A stretch of DNA of 9,206 nucleotides, taken from contig DASUSF010000379.1 in NCBI GenBank assembly GCA_036375275.1, positions 1 to 9,206 of the forward strand, read 5' to 3'. This DNA comes from DASUSF01 sp036375275. Lineage in GTDB: Bacteria > Pseudomonadota > Alphaproteobacteria > Geminicoccales > Geminicoccaceae. This document shows positions 1 to 6,435 of the stretch, one piece after another. The stretch's first letter is position 1, and the number at the start of each line of letters is the position of its first letter. Position numbers and translations under genes: made by a program. The notes below the pieces were generated by a model, which was not told the DNA's origin, searched no databases, and was given only the letters and a program-made list of their open reading frames with translations.

Positions 1-731
1 CCGAACAGCCAGCCCTTGTCGGCGAACCAGCTCGCCTCGTCGCCGGTGACGTTGACCAATTGCTGGAACGACTGGTTGGCCTGGAACATGTTGCCGCCGC
101 CGAACGACCCGCCGATGCAGCAGATCGCGAAGAACACGGCGAGGAACTTGCCGAGCCCGCCCATGCCCTTCTCGGCGAGGCCCTTGGAGAGGTAGTACAT
201 CGGGCCGCCGGAGACGGTGCCATCCGGATACTCGTTGCGGTACTTCACGCCGAGGGTGCATTCGACGAACTTCGACGACATGCCGAACAGGCCGGCGACG
301 ATCATCCAGAAGGTGGCGCCCGGGCCGCCGAGCGAGACCGCGATCGCGACGCCCGCGATGTTGCCGAGCCCGACGGTCCCGCTGAGCGCGGTCGCGAGCG
401 CCTGGAAGTGGCTGACCTCGCCGGCGTCCTTCGGGTTCGAGTAGTCGCCCCGGATCAACTCGATGGCGTGAAAGAAGGCTCGGAAGTTGACGAAATTGAA
501 GTAAAACGTGAAGATGATCGCCGCGAGGATCAGCCAGAACACGATCAGCGGCACGTCGACGCCGAAGATCGGCACGGTGAAGAAGATGACGGCGGCGATG
601 GCGTCCGAGATCGGCGCGACCGCATCGTTGATCGCGGCGTCGATGCCGGCCGCCTCGGCTTCGGCCTCCTGGGCGTATGCGAGAGCGGGAGCGAAGAGAA
701 ATGCGAGCAGCGCCGTGAGCCGGAACAGCAT
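1..731 (-). CDS. Alanine/glycine:cation symporter (AGCS family), N-terminal 243 residues
   Basis: Inner-membrane secondary transporter, expected to take up alanine or glycine with Na+ or H+. The gene is cut by the left edge; family members are usually about 450-550 residues, so roughly the N-terminal half is here. Residues 1-21 look like a cleavable signal or first helix ending ALAYAQ, followed by an acidic Ala-rich stretch. A hydrophobic helix then runs through PLIVFWLILAAIIFTFYF. The family-diagnostic stretch around residues 101-140 includes GEVSHFQALATALSGTVGLG and then NIAGVAIAVSLGGPGA, the AGCS cation/substrate-site region. GGPMYYLSKG and GGSFGGGNMFQANQ follow, both typical of AGCS. The ATG at 729-731 is preceded by a strong AGGAGG ribosome binding site. 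It lies 42 bp downstream of a UspA-type gene on the same strand, probably in one transcript. The family is clear; the exact substrate is not. Confidence 0.93.
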   Translation of the reverse strand, partial: MLFRLTALLAFLFAPALAYAQEAEAEAAGIDAAINDAVAPISDAIAAVIFFTVPIFGVDVPLIVFWLILAAIIFTFYFNFVNFRAFFHAIELIRGDYSNPKDAGEVSHFQALATALSGTVGLGNIAGVAIAVSLGGPGATFWMIVAGLFGMSSKFVECTLGVKYRNEYPDGTVSGGPMYYLSKGLAEKGMGGLGKFLAVFFAICCIGGSFGGGNMFQANQSFQQLVNVTGDEASWFADKGWLF

Positions 732-773
732 CTGCTTCCTCCTTTTGTCGTTGGTGGTCTGCGAGGCGCGCGC

Positions 774-1208
774 CTAAGGGACGACGGTCACCGGCACCGG
801 CGAGATCTGCACCAGCGAGCCGGCGACGCTGCCGAACAGCAGGTCGCGCAGCCGCGACTGGCCGATGCGCCCGACGTAGATCTGCTTGACGTCGTGCTCT
901 TTGGCGAGCTGGCCCAGCATCTCGGCGGCGTGGCCGTGCCGGACCACCGTCTCGCTCTCCACGCCCGCCCGCCTCAGGCGCTCGACGATCGGCCGGACCA
1001 CGTGCGCTTCAGCCCGGTCGATCTCCTCCTCGCGCCGCCTGTGCCGGACCTCGTTCTCTTCCGGGGTGTTGAAGGTGTACGGCGACCACTCGATGACGTG
1101 CGCCACGAGGAGCTTCCGGCCGGCCGCTCGGGCATGCTCCGCCGCCATGTCGGCGGCGCGCTCCGAGTTCGGGCTGCCGTCGATCCCGAGTAGAATCACC
1201 TCAGTCAT
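774..1208 (-). CDS. Universal stress protein, UspA family, single domain (144 aa)
   Basis: Small cytoplasmic UspA-fold protein of the ATP-binding subclass, expected to act in stress or energy-status signalling. The N-terminus VILLGIDGSPNS gives the first beta strand with the Asp that contacts adenine in ATP-binding members. The C-terminal motif G113-x2-G116-x9-G126-S127 (VGRIG...LFGSVAG) matches the G2xG9xG(S/T) nucleotide-binding signature exactly. The last strand, VPVTVVP, ends the protein as usual. Length is normal for a single-domain Usp. I chose the ATG at 1206-1208, preceded by GGGGAAA, because the reading frame extending further upstream lacks family character. Between about residues 40 and 60 is an insert-like, charged segment rich in Glu/Arg. 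It is the upstream partner of the AGCS transporter gene, 42 bp away. Usp proteins next to transporters are common and sometimes modulate them; that link is inference here. Confidence 0.92.
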   Translation of the reverse strand: MTEVILLGIDGSPNSERAADMAAEHARAAGRKLLVAHVIEWSPYTFNTPEENEVRHRRREEEIDRAEAHVVRPIVERLRRAGVESETVVRHGHAAEMLGQLAKEHDVKQIYVGRIGQSRLRDLLFGSVAGSLVQISPVPVTVVP

Positions 1209-1517
1209 GCCACGTTTCCCCAATCCGTTCGCGGTTCTTGTCGGGCACCGTGGCACCAACCGCCGGGCAGGACAAGACGCGTTCGCCCACGGTGTCGGGA
1301 GCACGGCATGAGCGGTCTGCGTAGCAGGCGGTCTCGCCACGCCGACCGGTCCGCCAACACGGCTTCACGCTCGGCTACACCTGGACGCCCCGACCATGGT
1401 TGAAGCGAACGCGGCGATGCGTAGGATCCGCCGGCGCGATACCGGCGACAGCCAACACGAGATGCTGACCCGCATGGCCGAGACGGGCGGGAGCGCCACA
1501 CCCGGACCGGGGCTTCA
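1209..1517. other. 309-bp mostly non-coding region between divergent uspA-like and Coq10-like genes
   Basis: It must hold the promoter of the minus-strand stress-protein/symporter pair and probably that of the plus-strand SRPBCC gene. The only promoter-like pair I could find by eye is TTGAAG (1400-1405) and TAGGAT (1422-1427) with a 16-nt spacer on the plus strand. It matches the sigma70 consensus 4/6 in each box, which is weak in DNA this GC-rich. One doubtful 41-codon ORF is listed separately. No tRNA, clear terminator or repeat was seen. Confidence 0.5.
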
Positions 1518-1521
1518 GTGA
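1396..1521 (+). CDS. Doubtful 41-aa ORF overlapping the start of the Coq10-like gene
   Basis: An ATG at 1396 opens 41 codons ending in a TGA at 1519-1521. That stop overlaps the GTG start of the next gene in a GTGA arrangement, the layout of translationally coupled genes. The product would be basic in its first half (RRIRRR) and end in a Gly/Pro-rich tail (GGSATPGPGLQ). I recognise no family. There is no convincing ribosome binding site upstream, and third-position G/C is only moderately high. The ORF could equally be a leader peptide, a remnant of a lost gene, or chance. The 4-bp overlap is the only positive argument. Confidence 0.22.
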   Translation: MVEANAAMRRIRRRDTGDSQHEMLTRMAETGGSATPGPGLQ

Positions 1522-1997
1522 CCGTCCACAGGGTCGAGCGCAGACTGCGCCACGCGCCGGAGCAACTCTTCGATCTGGTGGCCGACGTCGAGCGCTATCC
1601 CGAGTTCCTGCCAGGGTGGCGCGCCGCGCGGATCCAGCGGCACGACGGCGAGACCTACCACACCGACCAGATCGTGGGCGTCGGCATCTTCCAGCAGCGG
1701 TTTTCCTCATGCACCACGCTCGAGCATCCGCGGCGGATCGTGGTCCGCTCGCACGACCGGGCGTTCCGGCATTTCCTCTTGGAGTGGACCTTTGCGCCCG
1801 CGCCCGAGGGGGGATGCCAGGTCGCGCTCGTCGCCCACCTCGAGTTCAGCTCGCTCCTCCTGCAAAGCGTCTTCAGCGCCGCCATCGCGGGACAACTGGA
1901 GAGCATCGTTCGCGCCTTCGACCGGCGGGCGAGGCAGCGCTACGGCGAACGCGCAGGCTCAGGACGAAGCCCGCCCGATCCGTCGTTCCGGCCCTGA
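1518..1997 (+). CDS. SRPBCC/START-like protein, Coq10/RatA type (159 aa)
   Basis: A hydrophobic-pocket START-like protein of the polyketide-cyclase/Coq10 group. Mitochondrial Coq10 and its bacterial relatives bind ubiquinone and support its delivery to the respiratory chain; the E. coli relative RatA was described as a ribosome-association toxin. The N-terminal signature HAPEQLFDLVADVERYPEFL, then PGW, at residues 12-34 is highly characteristic of this group. The mid-region has the usual SRPBCC strands (RRIVVRS, LEWTF, LVAHLEFSS). The C-terminal amphipathic helix around residues 124-145 (FSAAIAGQLESIVRAFDRRA) would cap the pocket. Length matches the family apart from a short polar tail, GRSPPDPSFRP. 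The GTG at 1518 is chosen because it gives the family N-terminus; no strong ribosome binding site is visible. The gene converges on a membrane-protein gene with only 11 bp between the stop codons. Family assignment is firm; the physiological role is inferred. Confidence 0.88.
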   Translation: MTVHRVERRLRHAPEQLFDLVADVERYPEFLPGWRAARIQRHDGETYHTDQIVGVGIFQQRFSSCTTLEHPRRIVVRSHDRAFRHFLLEWTFAPAPEGGCQVALVAHLEFSSLLLQSVFSAAIAGQLESIVRAFDRRARQRYGERAGSGRSPPDPSFRP

Positions 1998-2012
1998 GCC
2001 GGAGGCATTCAG
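1994..2012. terminator. Short hairpin between convergent genes, stop codons in its arms
   Basis: CTGA-GCC pairs with GGC-AT-TCAG across a GGA loop, with a 2-nt bulge. The TGA of the Coq10-like gene and the TCA (complement of TGA) of the opposing membrane-protein gene form the outer base pairs. There is no T-run. It could act as a weak bidirectional terminator, or simply reflect two TGA stops placed close together. Confidence 0.25.
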
Positions 2013-2515
2013 CCCGGCGACGGGATCCGCTCGCGCGCGCCGTGGAAACGGGCCTGCAGCACCGCCGCAGCGGCAAGGCCGAACAGCACTTTCGACGTCA
2101 GTGTCGCGCCGTAAGGGAGGAGATCGAGGAACGCAGGATTGATCACCGGCAGGACGATCAAGAAGTTGATCCCCCACACGACGACGAGGGCGCCGCCCAC
2201 CGCGAGCCACTCGGCCGGCGCGGATCGCAGGCGCAGGAACGACCGCACCAGGACGGTCACCGCGATCCCGAGCACCACCGCCAGCACCATGTGAACGGCG
2301 ACCCCAAGGGCGACCGCGGCCGACACCACCCCCGAGGGCAGAACCGACTGCGTCACCCCGCGCGCCACGGCAGCGGCCTCGGCGCCGGACAAGCTCGCGT
2401 ACAGGCACACCCAAAGGATCTCGGCGACGCCGCCGGCGAGCCCCACCGCAACACCGGCGCCCCAATCCGGCGACCGGAGCGAAGCGCGCATCTGCGCTGG
2501 TGTCCACCTCATCAT
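2009..2515 (-). CDS. Four-helix integral membrane protein of unknown function (168 aa)
   Basis: I do not recognise a named family. Four hydrophobic segments are visible at about residues 18-40, 65-92, 102-124 and 138-156, with short polar links. The first helix carries GLAGGVAEILWVCLYASL, the second contains a lone His (AVHMVL), and the third reads GGALVVVWGINFLIVLPVIN. The helix ends are rich in Arg (RSFLRLRS, the C-terminal ARFHGARER), so the termini are probably cytoplasmic. Small-residue motifs (GVAVGLAGG) suggest close helix packing. Two consecutive ATG codons (2510-2515) sit a few bases after GGGGACAAG, a plausible ribosome binding site. I took the first ATG. The gene is divergent from the sugar ABC ATPase (212 bp apart) and convergent with the Coq10-like gene. 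High third-position G/C supports real coding. No function can be assigned from sequence. Confidence 0.8.
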   Translation of the reverse strand: MMRWTPAQMRASLRSPDWGAGVAVGLAGGVAEILWVCLYASLSGAEAAAVARGVTQSVLPSGVVSAAVALGVAVHMVLAVVLGIAVTVLVRSFLRLRSAPAEWLAVGGALVVVWGINFLIVLPVINPAFLDLLPYGATLTSKVLFGLAAAAVLQARFHGARERIPSPG

Positions 2516-2727
2516 CTTGTCCCCACGGTGACAGCAGGCGAATGCGACACGCCGTCAGACGCCCCCAGTGATACGGCGGCGGTCGCGACCGGTGCAAGCC
2601 AGGAGTGGGGTCGAGCCGGTTCCAGGCGGATCGCTCCTACCGGCAGCCGTGATGCCTTGCCGCGCCGGCCGGGCCACGCTACCCCTGCTGCAGGAGCTCA
2701 GGGACGACGTCGGGGGGGAGCCGGATC

Positions 2728-3468
<741 letters not shown>

Positions 3469-3484
3469 CAATGGCGCCAGCGCG

Positions 3485-3509
3485 GGCAGGCCTCCGGGCG
3501 GCTGCCTTT
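3485..3509 (+). terminator. Possible weak terminator after the ABC ATPase gene
   Basis: GGCAG-g-CC pairs with GG-CTGCC around a short GC-rich loop, with a single-base bulge, and TTT follows the stem directly. It starts 16 nt after the ATPase stop codon and would separate that gene from hicB. The stem is imperfect and the T-run short, so efficiency is doubtful. Confidence 0.3.
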
Positions 3510-3532
3510 CGCCCGTCCGCGCCCGCCTTGTC

Positions 3533-3772
3533 ATGTCCAGGCTTTCGAAGGCGCCACGGGAGAAGCGAAGTTACACCGCGGTGATCAAGCGGTCTGGCTC
3601 CTGGTGGGTCGGCTGGATCGAGGAGGTTCCGGGCGTCAACTGCCAGGAGCCGACCCGGGAAGAGCTGCTCGAAACGTTGTGGATCACTCTGCAGGAGGCG
3701 CTCCGCTTCAATCGCGACGAAGCGCTCGAGGCGGCGGGCGAAGGTTATGAGGAGGCTCCGCTCGCTCTATGA
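3533..3772 (+). CDS. hicB: HicB-type antitoxin, short form without DNA-binding domain (79 aa)
   Basis: Antitoxin of a HicBA type II toxin-antitoxin pair; HicB normally binds and blocks the HicA ribonuclease. The conserved fold begins at RSYTAVIKRSGSWWVGWIEE (from residue 12) and continues VPGVNCQEPTREELLETLW, then an amphipathic helix ITLQEALRFNRDEAL. This matches short HicB-like proteins of about 70 residues that lack a C-terminal DNA-binding domain. The tail EEAPLAL is also family-like. The ATG at 3533 adds an 11-residue extension (SRLSKAPREK) and has no visible ribosome binding site. A GGGAGA at 3558-3563 lies just before the conserved domain, where no start codon now exists; GTG at 3581 would remove conserved residues. 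The stop codon overlaps the ATG of a broken hicA gene in an ATGA arrangement. It may be an orphan, possibly decaying antitoxin, or may act on a toxin elsewhere. Confidence 0.85.
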   Translation: MSRLSKAPREKRSYTAVIKRSGSWWVGWIEEVPGVNCQEPTREELLETLWITLQEALRFNRDEALEAAGEGYEEAPLAL

Positions 3773-3834
3773 AGGGGCGCGACTGATCCGCCAGGAAGAC
3801 CTGCAGGGATCTCGACGTCCCGGCGCCCACGTGA
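3769..3834 (+). pseudogene. hicA: hicA toxin remnant with internal deletion and frameshift
   Basis: ATG at 3769 overlaps the hicB stop as ATGA, the expected position of hicA. The frame reads MKGRD and then meets TGA at 3784-3786. MK(R/G)RDLIR is the usual start of HicA toxins in this gene order. The next residues, LIRQ, are present one frame off (3783-3794), as if one C had been lost from GACCTG. In the original frame, 3790-3834 reads ARKTCRDLDVPAPT and a stop, which closely resembles the usual HicA C-terminus (ARKICRDL-VP-P as I recall it). The middle of the toxin, including the catalytic His and the dsRNA-binding-like fold (roughly 40 codons), is missing. The two halves meet around CGCC, which could be the microhomology of the deletion. 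No functional toxin can be made from this locus. Confidence 0.72.
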
Positions 3835-3898
3835 TCATGTCGCCAGCGGCGGCGGGGCGGACACGGACCGGCATGACCGCCTGGACAGGGAGACGGAC

Positions 3899-5692
3899 AT
3901 GGGGACGGAGGCGACGGAGCGGGTCAGGGGCTGGCTCGCGCGATTCGAGGCAGCGCTTCGGGAGGGTGACGCGGACGCCGTGGCGGCGCTGTTCGGCGAC
4001 GAATGCTACTGGCGGGACCTGGTCTCCCTCACCTGGAACATCCGGACCTTCGAGGGCCGGGACGCGATCCGGGAGCTGGTGGCGGCGACCGCGCCCGACG
4101 TGGTGGCGGGCTCCTTCGCGATCGAGGGCGAGGCGAACGAGGCCGACGGGATCACCGATGCCTGGTTCACCTTCGAGACCGGCGTCGCGCGGCACCGGGG
4201 CCACGTCCGGCTGAAGGGCGACCGGGCCTGGACCCTCCTCACCTCGATGGTCGAGCTCAAGGGCCACGAGGAGAAGAAGGGTCCCGCCCGCGAGAAGGGT
4301 GTCGAGCACGGCGCGGTCCGCGGCCGCAAGACCTGGGCCGAGCGTCGCCGTGAGGAGGAGGCGACGCTCGGCTACGAGCGCCAGCCGTACTGCGTGATCG
4401 TCGGCGGCGGCCAGGGCGGGATCGCGCTCGGCGCACGCCTGAAGCGCCTCGGTGTGCCGACCATCATCGTCGAGAGGAACGAGCGTCCGGGCGACTCCTG
4501 GCGCAGGCGCTACAAGTCGCTCTGCCTGCACGACCCGGTCTGGTACGACCACCTGCCCTACCTGCCCTTCCCGAGCCACTGGCCGGTGTTCTCGCCCAAG
4601 GACAAGATCGGCGACTGGCTGGAGAGCTACACGAAGATCATGGAGCTCAACTACTGGGGCGGGACGACCTGCAAGAGCGCCCGCTACGACGAGGCGAAGG
4701 GCGAGTGGGAGGTCGTGGTCGACCGGAACGGCGAGGAGGTGACCCTCCGGCCGAAGCAGCTGGTGCTCGCGACCGGCATGTCGGGCCGGCCGAACGTCCC
4801 CGCGTATCCTGGCGCCGAGCGCTTCAAGGGCGAGCAGCACCACTCCAGCCGGCACCCGGGGCCGGACGCCTACGCCGGCAAGAAGTGCGTCGTGATCGGC
4901 TCGAACAACTCGGCGCACGACATCTGCGCGGCGCTCTGGGAGGTCGGCGCCGACGTCACCATGGTCCAGCGCTCCTCGACCCACGTCTCGCGGTCCGACA
5001 CGCTGATGGAGCTGGCGCTCGGCGCGCTCTATTCCGAGCAGGCGGTGGCCAACGGGATCACCACCGAAAAGGCGGACATGATCTTCGCCTCCCTCCCCTA
5101 CGCGATCCTGCCCGCGCTCCAGAAGCCGGTTTACGAGGAGATGGCGCGGCGCGACGCCGACCTCTACCGGCGGCTGGAGGAGCGCGGCTTCATGCACGAC
5201 TTCGGCGAGGACGGCTCGGGCCTGTTCCTGAAGTACCTCCGGCGCGGCTCCGGCTACTACATCGACGTCGGCGCGTCGGAGCTGGTCGCGAACGGCGACA
5301 TCGAGCTCGTGAGCGGGGTCGAGGTCCAGGAGATCAGGGAGCGCTCGCTCGTCCTGACCGACGGCACCGAGCTCGAGGCGGACCTGATCGTCTACGCGAC
5401 GGGGTACGGGTCGATGAACGGCTGGGCGGCGGAGCTGATCTCGCAGGAGGTCGCGGACAAGGTCGGCAAGTGCTGGGGGCTCGGCTCGGGAACGAGGAAG
5501 GACCCCGGTCCCTGGGAAGGCGAGCTCAGGAACATGTGGAAGCCGACCCGGCAGGAAGGGCTCTGGTTCCACGGCGGCAACCTGCACCAGTCCCGGCACT
5601 ACTCGCAGTACCTCTCGCTCCAGCTGAAGGCACGGATGGAGGGCATCCCGACCCCGGTCTACGGTCTCGCCGAGGTCCATCACACCGCCTGA
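3899..5692 (+). CDS. FAD/NADPH-dependent monooxygenase-like protein with N-terminal SnoaL/NTF2-like domain (597 aa)
   Basis: Predicted two-dinucleotide-binding flavoprotein related to flavin-containing monooxygenases, including the plant YUCCA group. Residues 1-120 form a SnoaL/NTF2-like domain (RFEAALREGDADAVAALFGD, then YWRDLVSLTWNIRTFEGRDA). A highly charged linker follows (about 121-162, EEKKGPAREK...RRREEE). The FAD-binding Rossmann motif is VIVGGGQGG (167-174) with Glu192 after the second strand. The FMO-type fingerprint is FKGEQHHSSRH (309-319). The NADP(H)-binding motif is VIGSNNSAHD (332-341), and the ATGY motif is at 500-503. The C-terminus has GGNLHQSRHYSQYL. Substrate is unknown; relatives hydroxylate or decarboxylate small molecules. 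The ATG at 3899 follows GGGAGA at a good distance. The gene starts 64 bp after the hicA remnant and converges on a DUF2177 gene. Family is certain; reaction is not. Confidence 0.92.
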   Translation: MGTEATERVRGWLARFEAALREGDADAVAALFGDECYWRDLVSLTWNIRTFEGRDAIRELVAATAPDVVAGSFAIEGEANEADGITDAWFTFETGVARHRGHVRLKGDRAWTLLTSMVELKGHEEKKGPAREKGVEHGAVRGRKTWAERRREEEATLGYERQPYCVIVGGGQGGIALGARLKRLGVPTIIVERNERPGDSWRRRYKSLCLHDPVWYDHLPYLPFPSHWPVFSPKDKIGDWLESYTKIMELNYWGGTTCKSARYDEAKGEWEVVVDRNGEEVTLRPKQLVLATGMSGRPNVPAYPGAERFKGEQHHSSRHPGPDAYAGKKCVVIGSNNSAHDICAALWEVGADVTMVQRSSTHVSRSDTLMELALGALYSEQAVANGITTEKADMIFASLPYAILPALQKPVYEEMARRDADLYRRLEERGFMHDFGEDGSGLFLKYLRRGSGYYIDVGASELVANGDIELVSGVEVQEIRERSLVLTDGTELEADLIVYATGYGSMNGWAAELISQEVADKVGKCWGLGSGTRKDPGPWEGELRNMWKPTRQEGLWFHGGNLHQSRHYSQYLSLQLKARMEGIPTPVYGLAEVHHTA

Positions 5693-5726
5693 GCCGGGGG
5701 GCCGGGCGATAGCCCGGCTCGCTCAG
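5689..5726. terminator. Bidirectional hairpin between convergent genes, carrying both stop codons
   Basis: The inner stem is a perfect 7-bp GCCGGGC (5701-5707) / GCCCGGC (5712-5718) with a GATA tetraloop. A second, outer arm pair CTGAGC (5689-5694) / GCTCAG (5721-5726) is also perfect, with CGGGGG and TC unpaired between. The outer arms contain the TGA stop of the flavoprotein gene and the TCA complement of the DUF2177 stop. No T-run follows on either strand, so it is either a GC-rich hairpin terminator or a barrier between converging transcripts. Confidence 0.55.
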
Positions 5727-6127
5727 CCGCCCCCGCTCCAGCGGGCGGCGAAGAAGCCCGCGGTCGCGGCGACGCCGGTGAGGAGGCTGCCCCAGAGCAT
5801 GTCCGTGATCGACATTGCCACCGGCCAGTTCCGGATGGTCGCGAGGTTGGTCATGTCGTAGGTGCCGTAGGCCATCAGGCCGAGGAACACGCCGAGGACC
5901 AGGGCGGTCGTCCAGGACTGCGCCTGGAGCGCCGGGGCGACCGCGAACAGGACGATGCCGCCGACGTAGCCGGCGTAGAACAGGCCGGCCACCGCCATGT
6001 TCGGCTGGTCGCTCAGGAGGTCCCCGAGCTGGCGGGCGTAGAAGCCCTTGGCGACCACCCCGAGCCAGAGGAGGTCGAGCCCGAAAAACACGATCGCGCT
6101 CGCGACGTAGCCGATGAAGTATTGCAT
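5723..6127 (-). CDS. DUF2177 family integral membrane protein (134 aa)
   Basis: Small inner-membrane protein of the DUF2177 family, with no established function. Four hydrophobic segments are visible at about residues 2-24, 45-66, 72-95 and 106-126. Family-typical features are D18-LLWLGVVAKGFY near the N-terminus, LLSDQPNMAVAGLFYAGYVGGIVLF in the second block, the conserved YGTYDMTNLAT (87-97) and D109-MLWG near the C-terminus. The regularly placed Asp residues inside or at the ends of helices suggest a transport or redox-support role, but that is speculation. Length matches the family. ATG at 6125-6127 is preceded by GGAGAG a few bases upstream. It is convergent with the flavoprotein gene (30 bp between stop codons) and divergent from the secreted SnoaL-like gene. 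Confidence 0.88.
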   Translation of the reverse strand: MQYFIGYVASAIVFFGLDLLWLGVVAKGFYARQLGDLLSDQPNMAVAGLFYAGYVGGIVLFAVAPALQAQSWTTALVLGVFLGLMAYGTYDMTNLATIRNWPVAMSITDMLWGSLLTGVAATAGFFAARWSGGG

Positions 6128-6435
6128 GCGCTCTCCGCCATCCAGTCCGGTGCCGAGGATACGCGACCGGGGGCGCCGGAGATCTCTTTTCGATCATCGG
6201 ACGTCGCCGGCCGGAACCGATCCGCGACACGGGCGGCCGCCCGCCGCGCGGTGTCGTCGCGGCCGCCTACTTCAACCGGCAGTTTTTGCATGCACGTCCC
6301 GTTCATCCAATCAGCTAGTGACCCGCCAGATCTTTGCCGCTAGCGATACGGTGGTGGGCCGATGATTGGGGCGGGCCGCAGATATTGAGCTTTGAGCAGC
6401 AATGAGCGCTGCATGACCATGGAAGGAAGAACAAA
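6128..6435. other. 308-bp intergenic region between divergent genes
   Basis: It should contain the promoters of the DUF2177 gene (minus) and the secreted SnoaL-like gene (plus). The right half (about 6281-6436) is noticeably richer in A/T than the surroundings and includes the palindrome TGCATGCA (6287-6294). I could not find a convincing -35/-10 pair by eye. Two tiny ORFs, at 6402 (4 codons) and 6413 (8 codons), chain into the next gene through ATGA overlaps and are discussed as a finding. No RNA gene or repeat was seen. Confidence 0.45.

Noticed and set aside
60..1193. 377-codon plus-strand frame across the symporter and stress-protein genes
   Set aside because: Low-complexity Arg/Glu/Asp/Ala composition with no domain, and it lies antisense to two well-supported genes.
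1308..1403. 31-codon ORF starting ATGAGCGGT in the region before the Coq10-like gene
   Set aside because: Arg/Ser-rich with no ribosome binding site and no link to the next gene; most likely chance.
3747..4214. 155-codon frame beginning inside hicB, considered as a possible HicA toxin
   Set aside because: It contains LIRQ in a HicA-like position but then becomes Arg/Thr/Trp-rich without the HicA fold. The original hicA frame carries the true C-terminal remnant instead.
3767..5683. 638-codon open frame on the minus strand opposite the flavoprotein gene
   Set aside because: Composition is Arg/Val/Asp/His-rich without any motif, and it mirrors the codon structure of a clearly real gene on the other strand. 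Long antisense frames are expected at this GC content.
6013..6306. Minus-strand 97-codon frame upstream of the DUF2177 gene
   Set aside because: Ser/Arg/Ala-rich, overlaps the DUF2177 start in another frame and has no motif.
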